Origin: Tabrizicola thermarum
GTDB lineage: Bacteria; Pseudomonadota; Alphaproteobacteria; Rhodobacterales; Rhodobacteraceae
NCBI RefSeq assembly: GCF_003574395.1
Contig: NZ_QMJY01000082.1
Coordinates: 124,001 to 188,000, forward strand
DNA: 64,000 nucleotides
Direction of reading: 5' to 3'
Part shown: in pieces, positions 55,486 through 63,880 of the stretch
How the letters are laid out: every line of letters begins with the position of its first letter
How positions within the stretch are numbered: the first letter of the stretch is position 1
Notes under the pieces: model-generated
Database searches by the model: none
What the model was told of the DNA's origin: nothing
The model's input: the letters and a program-made list of their open reading frames with translations, nothing else
Made by a program: the position numbers and the translations under genes

Positions 55486-56034
55486 TCAGGGGATGATCCG
55501 GGTATACTTGACCCCGGCCAGCGAGGCCCCGGCGATCAACCCCTGCTGCCCGAAGACGAGCGCGATCACATCGTTCAGCTCGGTCGTTTCCTTGCCGATC
55601 GAGGCGCCATCCTCCGGGCTCGCATAGCGGATGTCCGCCCCCACCGCCCAACCCGAGGACCTGCGGAACTTCTCCAGCGCCTCGGGGGTCATGAAGAACA
55701 GGGCGTGGGCATATTGCTGCGCCCCGATCTGCAACCCGAAGGACCCCTTTGCCGCGGCATAGTAGTCCACTGTCGCCCCCTGGATCCGCAGCGCCCCGCG
55801 TCCGAAGGCCCCGCCGAACCCAGCGCCGACCTCGGTCATCAGCGGCATGTACAGCACCCCCGCCGCCCGCGAGGCCAGATCGCGGGTGCCGGGGTAGGTG
55901 TTGAACAGATAGTCCTGGGTCGCGGCGACGCGTGCCTCGATCTGAGCCGCCCCGTTCGAGCCGATCCCGTTGTTGCAGGCCGCCAGCCCGAACGCCCCCG
56001 CGCCAAGCATCAGCCCGCGCCGCGTCATCATCAT
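55486..56034 (-). CDS. SYLF-domain lipoprotein (YSC84-related)
   Basis: 182 residues. Lipoprotein signal with lipobox LAAC (MLGAGAFGLAACNN), then the SYLF/YSC84 lipid-binding domain: GVLYMPLMTEVGAGFGGAFGRGAL and GSFGLQIGAQQYAHALFFM. Probably anchored in the outer or inner membrane leaflet facing the periplasm; function unknown. Three consecutive ATG codons start at 56034 with GAGGA upstream; earlier ATGs at 56046 and 56067 lack better sites and would lengthen the signal peptide n-region. Confidence 0.85.
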   Translation of the reverse strand: MMMTRRGLMLGAGAFGLAACNNGIGSNGAAQIEARVAATQDYLFNTYPGTRDLASRAAGVLYMPLMTEVGAGFGGAFGRGALRIQGATVDYYAAAKGSFGLQIGAQQYAHALFFMTPEALEKFRRSSGWAVGADIRYASPEDGASIGKETTELNDVIALVFGQQGLIAGASLAGVKYTRIIP

Positions 56035-56152
56035 CTCGGTCCTCATGTCCGCCCTTTCATGCCTCACGGGGTCTCGTCCGCCCCTTGGCGTGCAAACTAT
56101 CCGCTTTCCGTCTGCCTGTCATGCCCGAAACCCCGACCCGGCAACCCTGCGC

Positions 56153-56743
56153 CTAAGGGCTCAGCGACCGATACAAAGCGAAATCCTCGGCCGCAAAGTC
56201 CCGCAAGAGCGCCGCCGTCTCTGCCGACAGTTCCGTTGCGCCGGGGGGGGAAACGTTCAGGCGGGGCAGGATGATCTCGCAGTCCAGCCGCTCTTCCAGA
56301 AAATGCACGAAGGTTCCGATTTCCTCGTAGCGGAACAGCCGGTCCACCCCCTGTCCCTGCCGCGGCCGCAGGAACCTGGCCTGGCTGCCGACATCGGCAA
56401 AGTCGGGCCGGTCGTCCCGGCACCAGGCGCGAACGAAGTCGTCGAAGGTCATCCCTCGCGTCGACTTGCCGGGCTCGGTCTCCTCGCGCTGGCGGAACCT
56501 ATACCACGAGCCCAGCCAGTCCGTCGGCTCGCGCATCAGGGCCACCAGGGTGAATGTGTCCTTCGAAGCCGCTTCCAGATAGGGCCCGATGAAACGCCGA
56601 TAGCGATGGACCGTGGTGTGCTTCAACAGGGGCGGCCGCTGTATCGACACCGCCGCCAGCGATTCGAGAGCGGCAGCAATCGCGGTCGAGCCGGTCTTCG
56701 GCGTGGCAAGAAAGGCGAGCCTCTGCTCGAAGAACACCAGCAT
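56153..56743 (-). CDS. Sulfotransferase-family protein
   Basis: 196 residues. The N-terminal 5'-phosphosulfate-binding loop reads FLATPKTGSTAIAAAL (about 11-26), the 3'-phosphate region LVALMREPTDWLGSWYRFR (about 67-85) and RYEEIG further on: the PAPS-dependent sulfotransferase layout, in a short version. It could sulfate a polysaccharide or metabolite. There is no partner gene nearby. It is divergent from recA, sharing a 203-nt control region. Confidence 0.72.
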   Translation of the reverse strand: MLVFFEQRLAFLATPKTGSTAIAAALESLAAVSIQRPPLLKHTTVHRYRRFIGPYLEAASKDTFTLVALMREPTDWLGSWYRFRQREETEPGKSTRGMTFDDFVRAWCRDDRPDFADVGSQARFLRPRQGQGVDRLFRYEEIGTFVHFLEERLDCEIILPRLNVSPPGATELSAETAALLRDFAAEDFALYRSLSP

Positions 56744-56849
56744 TTCCCGTCTCCCGCCCCGATTTTCCTGGTCGCGAGCCGCTGATCCCGCAGCATCGTC
56801 AACATTCCCTTAACCAAACCGCGCTCAAACTGCCACTGCTAGAATTGAG

Positions 56850-56878
56850 TTGAATTGTTCTCACTTTGTACGCATAAG
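56850..56878 (+). promoter_or_regulatory. Predicted recA promoter
   Basis: TTGAAT (56850-56855), a 17-nt spacer, CATAAG (56873-56878). The spacer holds GTTC-N7-GTAC (56857-56871), a degenerate SOS box. Confidence 0.5.
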
Positions 56879-56883
56879 CGTGA

Positions 56884-56898
56884 GAACACTTGGGGAAC
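56884..56898 (+). promoter_or_regulatory. LexA (SOS) box GAAC-N7-GAAC of recA
   Basis: GAAC, ACTTGGG, GAAC: a perfect match to the alphaproteobacterial direct-repeat SOS box (GTTC-N7-GTTC read on the other strand). It sits at the expected transcription start, 49 nt before the recA ATG. Confidence 0.85.
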
Positions 56899-56946
56899 AT
56901 CAGGCAGGTTGCCGCTTTGAAGCGGCTATGAAATAAGGAGTACGAC

Positions 56947-58017
56947 ATGGCGGTGGCTAACCTTCTGGACCTCGGGGGCAAGCGGGATATGGACAAGGCG
57001 AAGGCTCTGGAATCGGCGCTCGCGCAGATCGAGCGGCAGTTCGGCAAGGGCTCGATCATGCGCCTGGGGGCAGACAGCCCGGCGATGGATATCGAGGCGA
57101 CCTCGACAGGGTCGCTGGGCCTGGACATCGCGCTGGGGATCGGCGGGTTGCCGAAGGGCCGGATCATCGAGATCTACGGGCCGGAAAGTTCGGGCAAGAC
57201 CACGCTTACCCTGCATGTGGTGGCCGAGGAGCAGAAGAAGGGCGGCGTCTGCGCCTTCGTCGATGCCGAACACGCGCTTGATCCGCAGTACGCCAAGAAA
57301 CTGGGTGTGAATCTGGATGAGCTTCTGATCTCGCAGCCCGACACCGGCGAACAGGCGCTGGAGATCGTCGATACGCTTGTCCGTTCCGGCGCCGTGAGCC
57401 TGGTTGTCGTCGACTCCGTGGCCGCGCTGGTGCCGAAGTCGGAAATCGAAGGCGACATGGGCGACATGCAGATGGGGTCGCAGGCCCGGCTGATGAGCCA
57501 GGCGATGCGCAAGCTGACGGCCTCGATCGGGCGGTCGAACTGCATGGTGATCTTCATCAACCAGATCCGCCAGAAGATCGGCGTGATGTTCGGCAACCCC
57601 GAAACCACCACCGGCGGCAATGCGCTGAAGTTCTACGCCTCGGTCCGTCTTGACATCCGCCGCATCGGCGCGATCAAGGACCGCGAGGAGGTCGTCGGCA
57701 ATACCACCCGCGTCAAGGTGGTGAAGAACAAGGTGGCCCCGCCCTTCAAGCAGGTGGAATTCGACATCATGTATGGCGAAGGCATCTCGAAGATGGGCGA
57801 ACTCGTCGATATCGGCGTCAAGGCCGGGGTCGTGGAAAAGTCCGGGGCCTGGTATTCCTTCAAGGACGAACGCATCGGCCAGGGCCGCGAGAATGCCAAG
57901 GCCTTCCTGAAGCAGAACCCCTCGGTGGCGCTGGAGATCGAGGACAAGATCCGTGCCGCCAACGGACTCGACTTCACCATGGCCGGGGAAGAGTCCGGCG
58001 ACGTCCTGGACGAGTGA
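56947..58017 (+). CDS. recA: Recombinase RecA
   Basis: 356 residues. Walker [10 protein letters not shown], Walker [13 protein letters not shown], loop L1 [22 protein letters not shown] and the L2 region [28 protein letters not shown] are intact. It performs strand exchange and triggers LexA self-cleavage; in GTA-producing Rhodobacterales it is also needed by recipients. AGGAG lies 8 nt before ATG 56947. The stop overlaps the GTG of the MOSC gene. Confidence 0.98.
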   Translation: MAVANLLDLGGKRDMDKAKALESALAQIERQFGKGSIMRLGADSPAMDIEATSTGSLGLDIALGIGGLPKGRIIEIYGPESSGKTTLTLHVVAEEQKKGGVCAFVDAEHALDPQYAKKLGVNLDELLISQPDTGEQALEIVDTLVRSGAVSLVVVDSVAALVPKSEIEGDMGDMQMGSQARLMSQAMRKLTASIGRSNCMVIFINQIRQKIGVMFGNPETTTGGNALKFYASVRLDIRRIGAIKDREEVVGNTTRVKVVKNKVAPPFKQVEFDIMYGEGISKMGELVDIGVKAGVVEKSGAWYSFKDERIGQGRENAKAFLKQNPSVALEIEDKIRAANGLDFTMAGEESGDVLDE

Positions 58018-58562
58018 CCGGCCACGTCACATACGATGAGTTGATGGCTGCGCTGCCGGGGGTGCTCTCTGCGCCGAAGACCGGCAGCGCGGTTGAATTG
58101 TTGTGCCTGCGCCCCGACTTTGGCCAGCGCCGTTTCGTCGACGAGGTCACGGTGACGAAGGCGCAAGGCATCCCCGGCGAACGCTGGGGCAGCGCGCCCT
58201 GGCTGAAGCTGCCCGATGGCAGCGGCCACCCCGGCATTCAGGTTTCCATCCTGCCGCGCCGGGTGCTGGATCTGGTCTGGCGGAATCGGGAGGCCGTCGT
58301 CCACCCGGGCGACACCTTTGTCTGCGATCTCGACATGACCGAGGCGAACCTTCCCGCCGGGCAGTTGCTGCGGGTGGGAACAGCCGTTCTTCGGGTTTCC
58401 GAGGTCTGGAATGACGCCTGCGCCAAGTGGAAGGTGCGCCACGGTGAGGCCGCATTCGACTGGGTGCGTGCGCATCCCGAACTGCGGCTGCGGGGCGTGC
58501 TTTGCTCGGTCGATCAGGACGGCGTGATCCGCAACGGCGACGCCGTCGAAGTGCTGCGCTAG
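58014..58562 (+). CDS. MOSC-domain protein
   Basis: 182 residues, cytosolic, a stand-alone MOSC fold: [15 protein letters not shown] near the N-terminus, [26 protein letters not shown], and the single conserved Cys in NDACAKWKV (molybdenum-ligand or persulfide position in the family), ending [12 protein letters not shown] proteins handle sulfur for molybdenum enzymes or reduce N-hydroxylated compounds; the function here is unknown. The start is GTG 58014 in a GTGA overlap with recA, so it is made with recA. Confidence 0.85.
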   Translation: MTGHVTYDELMAALPGVLSAPKTGSAVELLCLRPDFGQRRFVDEVTVTKAQGIPGERWGSAPWLKLPDGSGHPGIQVSILPRRVLDLVWRNREAVVHPGDTFVCDLDMTEANLPAGQLLRVGTAVLRVSEVWNDACAKWKVRHGEAAFDWVRAHPELRLRGVLCSVDQDGVIRNGDAVEVLR

Positions 58563-58573
58563 ACGGCTTTTTT
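58542..58573 (+). terminator. Terminator of recA-MOSC, overlapping the CDS end
   Basis: GCCGTC (58542-58547) and GACGGC (58562-58567), 14-nt loop, then six T. The 5' arm is inside the MOSC coding sequence. Confidence 0.65.
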
Positions 58574-58602
58574 CCGTTGGACATGGCCCGCCTGTGGACA
58601 GG

Positions 58603-58614
58603 CCCCGTACGGGG
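58603..58614. promoter_or_regulatory. Palindrome CCCCGTACGGGG upstream of alaS
   Basis: A perfect 12-nt palindrome 50 nt before the alaS ATG. E. coli AlaS represses its own gene by binding a palindrome near its promoter; this is a candidate site of that kind, or simply a leader hairpin. Confidence 0.35.
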
Positions 58615-58664
58615 GGCTACATGGGGGACCGAATTCACGCATCCGTCCCAAGGACCGCCCTCAC

Positions 58665-61322
58665 ATGGCCTCGCTGAACGACATCCGCTCCACCTTCCTC
58701 GACTTCTTCCGCCGCAACGACCACCGGGTGGTGGAGTCAAGCCCCCTGGTGCCGCGGAACGACCCGACGCTGATGTTCACCAATTCGGGCATGGTGCAGT
58801 TCAAGAACCTCTTCACCGGGGTCGAGACGCGGGACTACAAGCGCGCCACCACCGCGCAGAAATGCGTCCGCGCCGGTGGCAAGCACAACGACCTCGACAA
58901 CGTGGGCTATACCGCGCGGCACCATACCTTCTTCGAAATGCTGGGGAATTTCAGCTTCGGCGACTATTTCAAGGACCAGGCCATCGCCTTCGCCTGGGAG
59001 CTTCTGACCAAGGACTTCGGTCTGTCCAGGGACAAGCTGCTGGTCACGGTCTACCACACGGACGACGAGGCGGCGGCGATCTGGAAGAAGGTTTCGGGCC
59101 TTTCGGACGACAGGATCATCCGCATCGCCAGTGACGACAACTTCTGGCGCATGGGCCCGACAGGCCCCTGCGGCCCCTGCACGGAGATCTTCTACGACCA
59201 TGGCCCGCACATCTGGGGCGGGCCTCCGGGCAGTGCCGAGGAAGACGGCGATCGCTTCATCGAGATCTGGAACAACGTCTTCATGCAGAACGAACAGTTC
59301 GCCGACGGGCGGCTGGTTCCGTTGGAGATGCAGTCGATCGACACCGGCATGGGGCTGGAGCGGATCGGGGCGCTCTTGCAGGGCAAGCACGACAACTATG
59401 ACACCGACCTCATGCGCAGCCTGATCGAGGCCAGCGCGAATGTCACCTCGCAAGACCCTGACGGGCCGGGGAAAATCCACCACCGGGTGATCGCCGACCA
59501 CTTGCGCTCGACCTCGTTCCTGATCGCCGACGGCGTGATGCCCTCGAACGAGGGGCGCGGCTATGTGCTGCGCCGGATCATGCGGCGCGCGATGCGCCAT
59601 GCCCATATGCTGGGTGCGCAGGACCCGGTGATGCACCGCCTGGTCCCGGCGCTGGTGCGGCAGATGGGCGGGGCCTATCCGGAGCTGTCGCGGGCGCAGG
59701 CGCTGATCGAAGAGACGCTGCGGACGGAGGAGACGAAGTTCAAGCAGACGCTCGACCGTGGGTTGCGGCTTCTGGACGACGAGCTTGCGGGCCTTCCCGA
59801 AGGCGCCGCGCTGCCGGGCGCTGCGGCGTTCAAGCTGTATGATACCTACGGCTTCCCGCTGGACCTGACGCAGGATGCGCTGCGCGAGAAGGGGAGGGAG
59901 GTTGACGTTCAGGGCTTCGATGCGGCGATGGCGGAACAGAAGGCCAAGGCGCGGGCGGCCTGGTCGGGGACGGGCGCTGCGGGCGACGCGAAGATCTGGT
60001 TTGATCTGGCAGAGGAGCACGGGGTCACCGAATTCCTGGGCTATGACACCGAGACCGCCGAGGGCGTCATCACCGCGCTGGTCCGCGACGGGTCTGTCGT
60101 GGGGCAGGCCGAGACGGGCCAGTCCGTGCAGATCGTGGTGAACCAGACCCCGTTCTATGCCGAAAGCGGTGGCCAGGTAGGGGATGCGGGCCTGATCCGC
60201 ACCCAGACCGGCCTTGCAGAAGTGACCGATGTGAAGAAGGCCGCAGGGGTCTTCATTCACATTGCAAAGGTCACGGAAGGCACTGTCATCAAGGGACAAC
60301 CTGCGAAGCTGGAGGTGGCGCATGCCCGCCGCGCGGCGATCCGCGCCAACCATTCGGCGACGCACCTGCTGCACGAGGCGCTGCGGCGCCGGCTGGGCGA
60401 GCATGTCGCGCAGCGCGGTTCGCTGAACGCTGCCGACCGTCTGCGCTTTGACTTCAGCCATTCCGCGGCCATCGCCCCGGAGGACCTTCACGCCATCGAA
60501 TCCGAGGTCAACGCCTTCATCCGCCAGAACGCGCCCGTCGAGACCCGGATCATGACCCCGGACGACGCCCGCGCCATCGGGGCGCAGGCACTCTTCGGCG
60601 AGAAATACGGCGAGGAAGTCCGGGTCGTCTCGATGGGCGTGCTGGAGGGCTCGGGCAAGGGCACCGATGGCAAGACCTACAGCCTGGAACTGTGCGGCGG
60701 CACGCATGTGCAGCGCACGGGTGACATCGGCGCGATGGTGATCCTGTCGGAAAGCGCCTCCAGCGCGGGCGTCCGCCGGATCGAGGCGCTGACCGGTCAG
60801 GCGGCGCTGGACCATCTGCGTCAGCAGGACGCGCGGCTGAACGATATCGCGGCGATCCTCAAGGCCCCGCCGGCAGAGCTTGCCGAGAGAGTCCGCGCGC
60901 TGTTCGAGGAACGCAAGGCGCTGGCGAACGAGGTCGCGCAATTGCGTCGCGAGCTGGCGATGGGTGGCAAGGCCGCAGGTCCGGAGCCAAAGGAAATCAA
61001 TGGGGTGAAGTTCCTTGCTCAGGTGATTTCCGGCGTCTCGGGCAAGGATCTTCCGGCACTGATCGACGAGATGAAGGCCCGCCTCGGTTCAGGCGCGGTC
61101 CTCCTCATCGCCGACACGGGCGCGAAACCTGCCGTGGCGGCGGGCGTGACAGCGGACCTTACCGCGAAGCTGTCTGCCGTAACGCTTGTGAAGGCCGCAG
61201 CCGAGGCGCTTGGCGGCAAGGGAGGCGGTGGCCGTCCCGACCTGGCACAGGCGGGCGGCGCCGACATCTCGCAAGCCGATGCGGCGATCAAGGCGGCCGA
61301 AGCTGCGATCGGGGCCTCGTGA
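58665..61322 (+). CDS. alaS: Alanyl-tRNA synthetase
   Basis: 885 residues, full length. Class II motifs: [26 protein letters not shown] (motif 1), [19 protein letters not shown] (motif 2). Editing domain: [27 protein letters not shown] and [13 protein letters not shown], giving the HxxxH...CxxxH zinc site. C-terminal Gly-rich domain [16 protein letters not shown]. It charges tRNA-Ala and clears Ser/Gly mischarging. Overlaps the DUF1330 gene by one base. Confidence 0.98.
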   Translation: MASLNDIRSTFLDFFRRNDHRVVESSPLVPRNDPTLMFTNSGMVQFKNLFTGVETRDYKRATTAQKCVRAGGKHNDLDNVGYTARHHTFFEMLGNFSFGDYFKDQAIAFAWELLTKDFGLSRDKLLVTVYHTDDEAAAIWKKVSGLSDDRIIRIASDDNFWRMGPTGPCGPCTEIFYDHGPHIWGGPPGSAEEDGDRFIEIWNNVFMQNEQFADGRLVPLEMQSIDTGMGLERIGALLQGKHDNYDTDLMRSLIEASANVTSQDPDGPGKIHHRVIADHLRSTSFLIADGVMPSNEGRGYVLRRIMRRAMRHAHMLGAQDPVMHRLVPALVRQMGGAYPELSRAQALIEETLRTEETKFKQTLDRGLRLLDDELAGLPEGAALPGAAAFKLYDTYGFPLDLTQDALREKGREVDVQGFDAAMAEQKAKARAAWSGTGAAGDAKIWFDLAEEHGVTEFLGYDTETAEGVITALVRDGSVVGQAETGQSVQIVVNQTPFYAESGGQVGDAGLIRTQTGLAEVTDVKKAAGVFIHIAKVTEGTVIKGQPAKLEVAHARRAAIRANHSATHLLHEALRRRLGEHVAQRGSLNAADRLRFDFSHSAAIAPEDLHAIESEVNAFIRQNAPVETRIMTPDDARAIGAQALFGEKYGEEVRVVSMGVLEGSGKGTDGKTYSLELCGGTHVQRTGDIGAMVILSESASSAGVRRIEALTGQAALDHLRQQDARLNDIAAILKAPPAELAERVRALFEERKALANEVAQLRRELAMGGKAAGPEPKEINGVKFLAQVISGVSGKDLPALIDEMKARLGSGAVLLIADTGAKPAVAAGVTADLTAKLSAVTLVKAAAEALGGKGGGGRPDLAQAGGADISQADAAIKAAEAAIGAS

Positions 61323-61612
61323 TGCCGACTGCGCTCTGGATTGCCCATGTCCATGTGACCGATGCCGAAGCCTATGGCCGCTATGCCAGGGAAGCCGGTC
61401 CCGCCATTGCCGCTCATGGCGGGGTATTCCTGGCCCGCGGCGGGCGCTATGTGCAGCTGGAAGGCAACGACCGCGCCCGAAACGTCGTCGCGCGGTTTCC
61501 AAGCCTTGAGGCGGCGGTGGCCTGCTACAACTCTCCCGAGTATCAGGCCGCCCTTGCCCATGCAAAGGGCGCGTCCGTCCGCGATCTTATGGTCGTGGAG
61601 GAGATCGAGTAA
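61322..61612 (+). CDS. DUF1330 family protein
   Basis: 96 residues, a dimeric alpha/beta-barrel (ferredoxin-like) protein: WIAHVHVTDAEAYGRYAREAGPAIAAHGG at the start and YNSPEYQAALAHAKGASVRDLMVVE at the end are typical. Function unknown. ATG 61322 shares its A with the alaS TGA; GTG 61319 is the alternative start. Cotranscribed with alaS. Confidence 0.85.
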   Translation: MPTALWIAHVHVTDAEAYGRYAREAGPAIAAHGGVFLARGGRYVQLEGNDRARNVVARFPSLEAAVACYNSPEYQAALAHAKGASVRDLMVVEEIE

Positions 61613-61694
61613 GGTTTACCTTGAATTGATTGGATTATCTTTCCAGACCCTGCCGTTTTCTGCTAGACTCGCCAGAAAAAGAGGAACCGGGCAG

Positions 61695-61724
61695 ATGATC
61701 CTTTCCATGCTTGGGGCACGCTGA
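61695..61724 (+). CDS. Nine-codon upstream ORF coupled to the amidotransferase
   Basis: ATG at 61695 encodes MILSMLGAR and its TGA overlaps the amidotransferase ATG (TGATG). GAGGA lies 10 nt upstream. It may be a translational-coupling leader peptide or chance. Confidence 0.3.
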   Translation: MILSMLGAR

Positions 61725-62518
61725 TGTGTCGCTGGGCCGCTTACACGGGTGCGCCGATCTTCCTTGAGGAGATCGTCAGCCGCCCCGGGCATTCGCTGAT
61801 CCACCAATCGCACTGTGCCACGCAATGCCACACGGCGATCAACGCCGACGGGTTCGGCATCGCCTGGTATGGCGCAAAGCCCGAGCCGGGGCTTTTCCGC
61901 GATGTCCTTCCGGCCTGGTCGGATCCGAACCTGAAAAGCCTGACCGCGCAAGTCCAGTCGCATCTGTTCCTTGCGCATGTCCGCGCCAGCACCGGCACGG
62001 CGACCAGCCGCAACAACTGTCACCCGTTCACCCATGGGCGGTGGAGCTTCATGCACAACGGGCAGGTCGGCGGCTACGAAGCCTTCCGCCGCGATGCCGA
62101 CATGATGATCCCGGAAAGCCTCTACCCGCATCGCAAGGGTGCGACCGACAGCGAAGCCCTGTTTCTTGTCGCGCTGGCCGAAGGGCTGGATGACGATCCG
62201 CGTGGCGCGCTGGAAAGGGCAGCGGCGCGGTTCATCGGGTTGGCCCGCCGGAAAGGTGCGGCGCCCTATCTGCGGATGACGGCGGCGCTGTCGGACGGCA
62301 AAAGGCTATATGCCGTGCGCTATGCGACCGATGACGCGGCACCGTCGCTGTATCACCGCTGGTCAGACAGCCGGCAGGGCCAGGCGGTCGTCTCCGAGCC
62401 TTTGGAAGCCGAAGAAGGCGGGTGGGAGGAAGTGCCCCCGTCCAGCTTCTGCACCTTCGACGGGGCAGAGGTCAGCGTCGAGGACTTCTTCCCCTGTCGA
62501 CTGGCCGCCGCGGCGTGA
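61724..62518 (+). CDS. Class II glutamine amidotransferase (YafJ/EgtC-like)
   Basis: 264 residues. The mature N-terminus is expected to be Cys2 (MCRWAAYTG), the Ntn nucleophile. NADGFGIAWYG, FLAHVRAST, NNCHPFTHGRWSFMHNGQVGGY and GATDSEALF are the glutaminase blocks. No synthase domain is fused, as in YafJ and EgtC; a gamma-glutamyl hydrolase or amide-transfer role is inferred. GGGG is 7 nt before the ATG, within the short upstream ORF. Confidence 0.88.
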   Translation: MCRWAAYTGAPIFLEEIVSRPGHSLIHQSHCATQCHTAINADGFGIAWYGAKPEPGLFRDVLPAWSDPNLKSLTAQVQSHLFLAHVRASTGTATSRNNCHPFTHGRWSFMHNGQVGGYEAFRRDADMMIPESLYPHRKGATDSEALFLVALAEGLDDDPRGALERAAARFIGLARRKGAAPYLRMTAALSDGKRLYAVRYATDDAAPSLYHRWSDSRQGQAVVSEPLEAEEGGWEEVPPSSFCTFDGAEVSVEDFFPCRLAAAA

Positions 62519-62550
62519 TCACGGTCTGAGACCGGTCTGGCCCCGACTCC

Positions 62551-62964
62551 TTACGATCCTGACGCCGCTTTCGCGTCCAGTCGGTCCAGAAAGACGCGCT
62601 GGACTTCCTCCATCAGGGCATCGATGTCGGCCCGGAAGTCGGTCATCGCCGCTTCTGCATCGCTGCGCACATAGGGTCGGGCTCTGGCCGCCTCGACGAC
62701 GGCCTTGCGCGACTGGAGAAGGTCGCGCAGCAGGGGCCGCAGGCGTGGCAGCTCGGCGCGGAGGGCCTGGCGAAGGTCCTGGCGAAGGTCGTCCGGCAGC
62801 CGTGCCGCCGCCGCCTCGGGCCCGAGAAGATCGGCCCGTGCGTCGCGCAGTCTGGCCCAGGCCCCAAGGGCCACCGCATTGCCGAAAAGCGACAGGATCA
62901 GCGCACAGACCAGGGCGATGCGTCCCCAGGAACGGCGCGGTGTGACAGGAGCGGGCGATGTCAT
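62551..62964 (-). CDS. Periplasmic heavy-metal-sensor family protein (CnrX/Spy-like), no histidines
   Basis: 137 residues. One N-terminal membrane helix (about 14-34), then a helical periplasmic domain rich in Arg, Leu and Ala (LRQDLRQALRAELPRLRPLLRDLLQSRKAV), the layout of the Metal_resist/CnrX group. The His ligands used by CnrX to bind Ni or Co are absent: the protein has no His and no Cys. It could sense something other than metal. It is the third gene after the sigma factor on this strand, 1 nt from the preceding gene. Confidence 0.72.
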   Translation of the reverse strand: MTSPAPVTPRRSWGRIALVCALILSLFGNAVALGAWARLRDARADLLGPEAAAARLPDDLRQDLRQALRAELPRLRPLLRDLLQSRKAVVEAARARPYVRSDAEAAMTDFRADIDALMEEVQRVFLDRLDAKAASGS

Positions 62965-62965
62965 C

Positions 62966-63247
62966 CTAGTTCCCCAGACCAAGCAACTCGGCAATGACAG
63001 AGATCTCGTCCGGGGCCGCAGGAGCCGCCAGATAGCCCGATAGCGCGGCCAGCCCGAGGAGAAAGAGGAAGAGCGCCGCAACCGGCAAAGGCTGGACCAG
63101 AACCTCGGAAAGCGGCAGTCGAACCGGCTTCGAGGGCTCCACCAGCCGGGTGAGAACGGCCCGTGACAGCGGGGCGATATCCTCGGCGCCGGCATACAGC
63201 GCACGGGCGAGGGCTGCATCCATCGCATCGTCATCCGGTTGTGTCAT
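62966..63247 (-). CDS. Small single-span membrane protein, candidate anti-sigma factor (CnrY-like)
   Basis: 93 residues: an acidic-then-helical cytosolic N-terminus (MDAALARALYAGAEDIAPLSRAVLTRLVE, about 9-37), one membrane helix (about 53-72, LPVAALFLFLLGLAALSGYL), short periplasmic tail. No zinc-binding anti-sigma motif. Size and topology match CnrY (about 95 residues), which holds CnrH at the membrane. Its start overlaps the sigma factor stop by 4 nt. The role is inferred from position and architecture. Confidence 0.6.
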   Translation of the reverse strand: MTQPDDDAMDAALARALYAGAEDIAPLSRAVLTRLVEPSKPVRLPLSEVLVQPLPVAALFLFLLGLAALSGYLAAPAAPDEISVIAELLGLGN

Positions 63248-63795
63248 TCCAATTCCCCCGATGTGATGTCTCTGAGCGCGGCACGGGCGCGGACCAGAAG
63301 CTGTTCGACCGCCCCGGGGCTGATGCCCAGTGTGGCGGCAATTTCGGCAGTCGTCAGCCCGCCGGCGGCGCGCAACAGAAGCGCCTGTCGCTGTCGGCCC
63401 GGCAGGGTGCTCAATGCCTGATGGGTCCGGGCCAGAACCTGCCGGGCGGCAAGGTCCCGTTCCGCGCCGGGTTGCGGGTCCTGCGGGTCGGGGACCGCCT
63501 CAAGCCCGAGGAAGCGGCGAAATCCGGTCCGGCGGTTGCGGTCGATCGCAAGGCGCAGGGCGATCCGGTAGAGCCAGGTCGCGGGCGATGCAAGCGCCGG
63601 ATCGTATCGGGATGCCGCCGACCAGACCCGGAGGAAGGTTTCCTGGGCCAGGTCCTCTGCCTCGTGCGGGGTGGTCAGGACCCCGGTCAGGAAACGGCGC
63701 AGGCCCGGCCCGTGGCGGCGTATCAGAAGGGCCATCGCCTGCCTGTCACCAGCCGCAAGCGCAGCCATCGTCTGCCGATCCTCGTCCGCCGCCAC
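63244..63795 (-). CDS. ECF-family RNA polymerase sigma factor
   Basis: 183 residues. Region 2 at about 20-90 (LRRFLTGVLTTPHEAEDLAQETFLRVWSAASRYDPALASPATWLYRIALRLAIDRNR), a linker, and region 4 at about 125-175 (LSTLPGRQRQALLLRAAGGLTTAEIAATLGISPGAVEQLLVRARAALR). It directs polymerase to stress-type promoters under control of its neighbours. First gene of the sigma / small membrane protein / periplasmic sensor operon; the promoter lies between here and the window edge. Confidence 0.9.
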   Translation of the reverse strand: MAADEDRQTMAALAAGDRQAMALLIRRHGPGLRRFLTGVLTTPHEAEDLAQETFLRVWSAASRYDPALASPATWLYRIALRLAIDRNRRTGFRRFLGLEAVPDPQDPQPGAERDLAARQVLARTHQALSTLPGRQRQALLLRAAGGLTTAEIAATLGISPGAVEQLLVRARAALRDITSGELE

Positions 63796-63880
63796 CCGTG
63801 TCCTCGCCCGCCTTCGGTCTCAGCTTGGTCAATCTGCCCGGGGAAACAAGACCCGGCCCGGATCGGTCTGCCTGTTGCCA

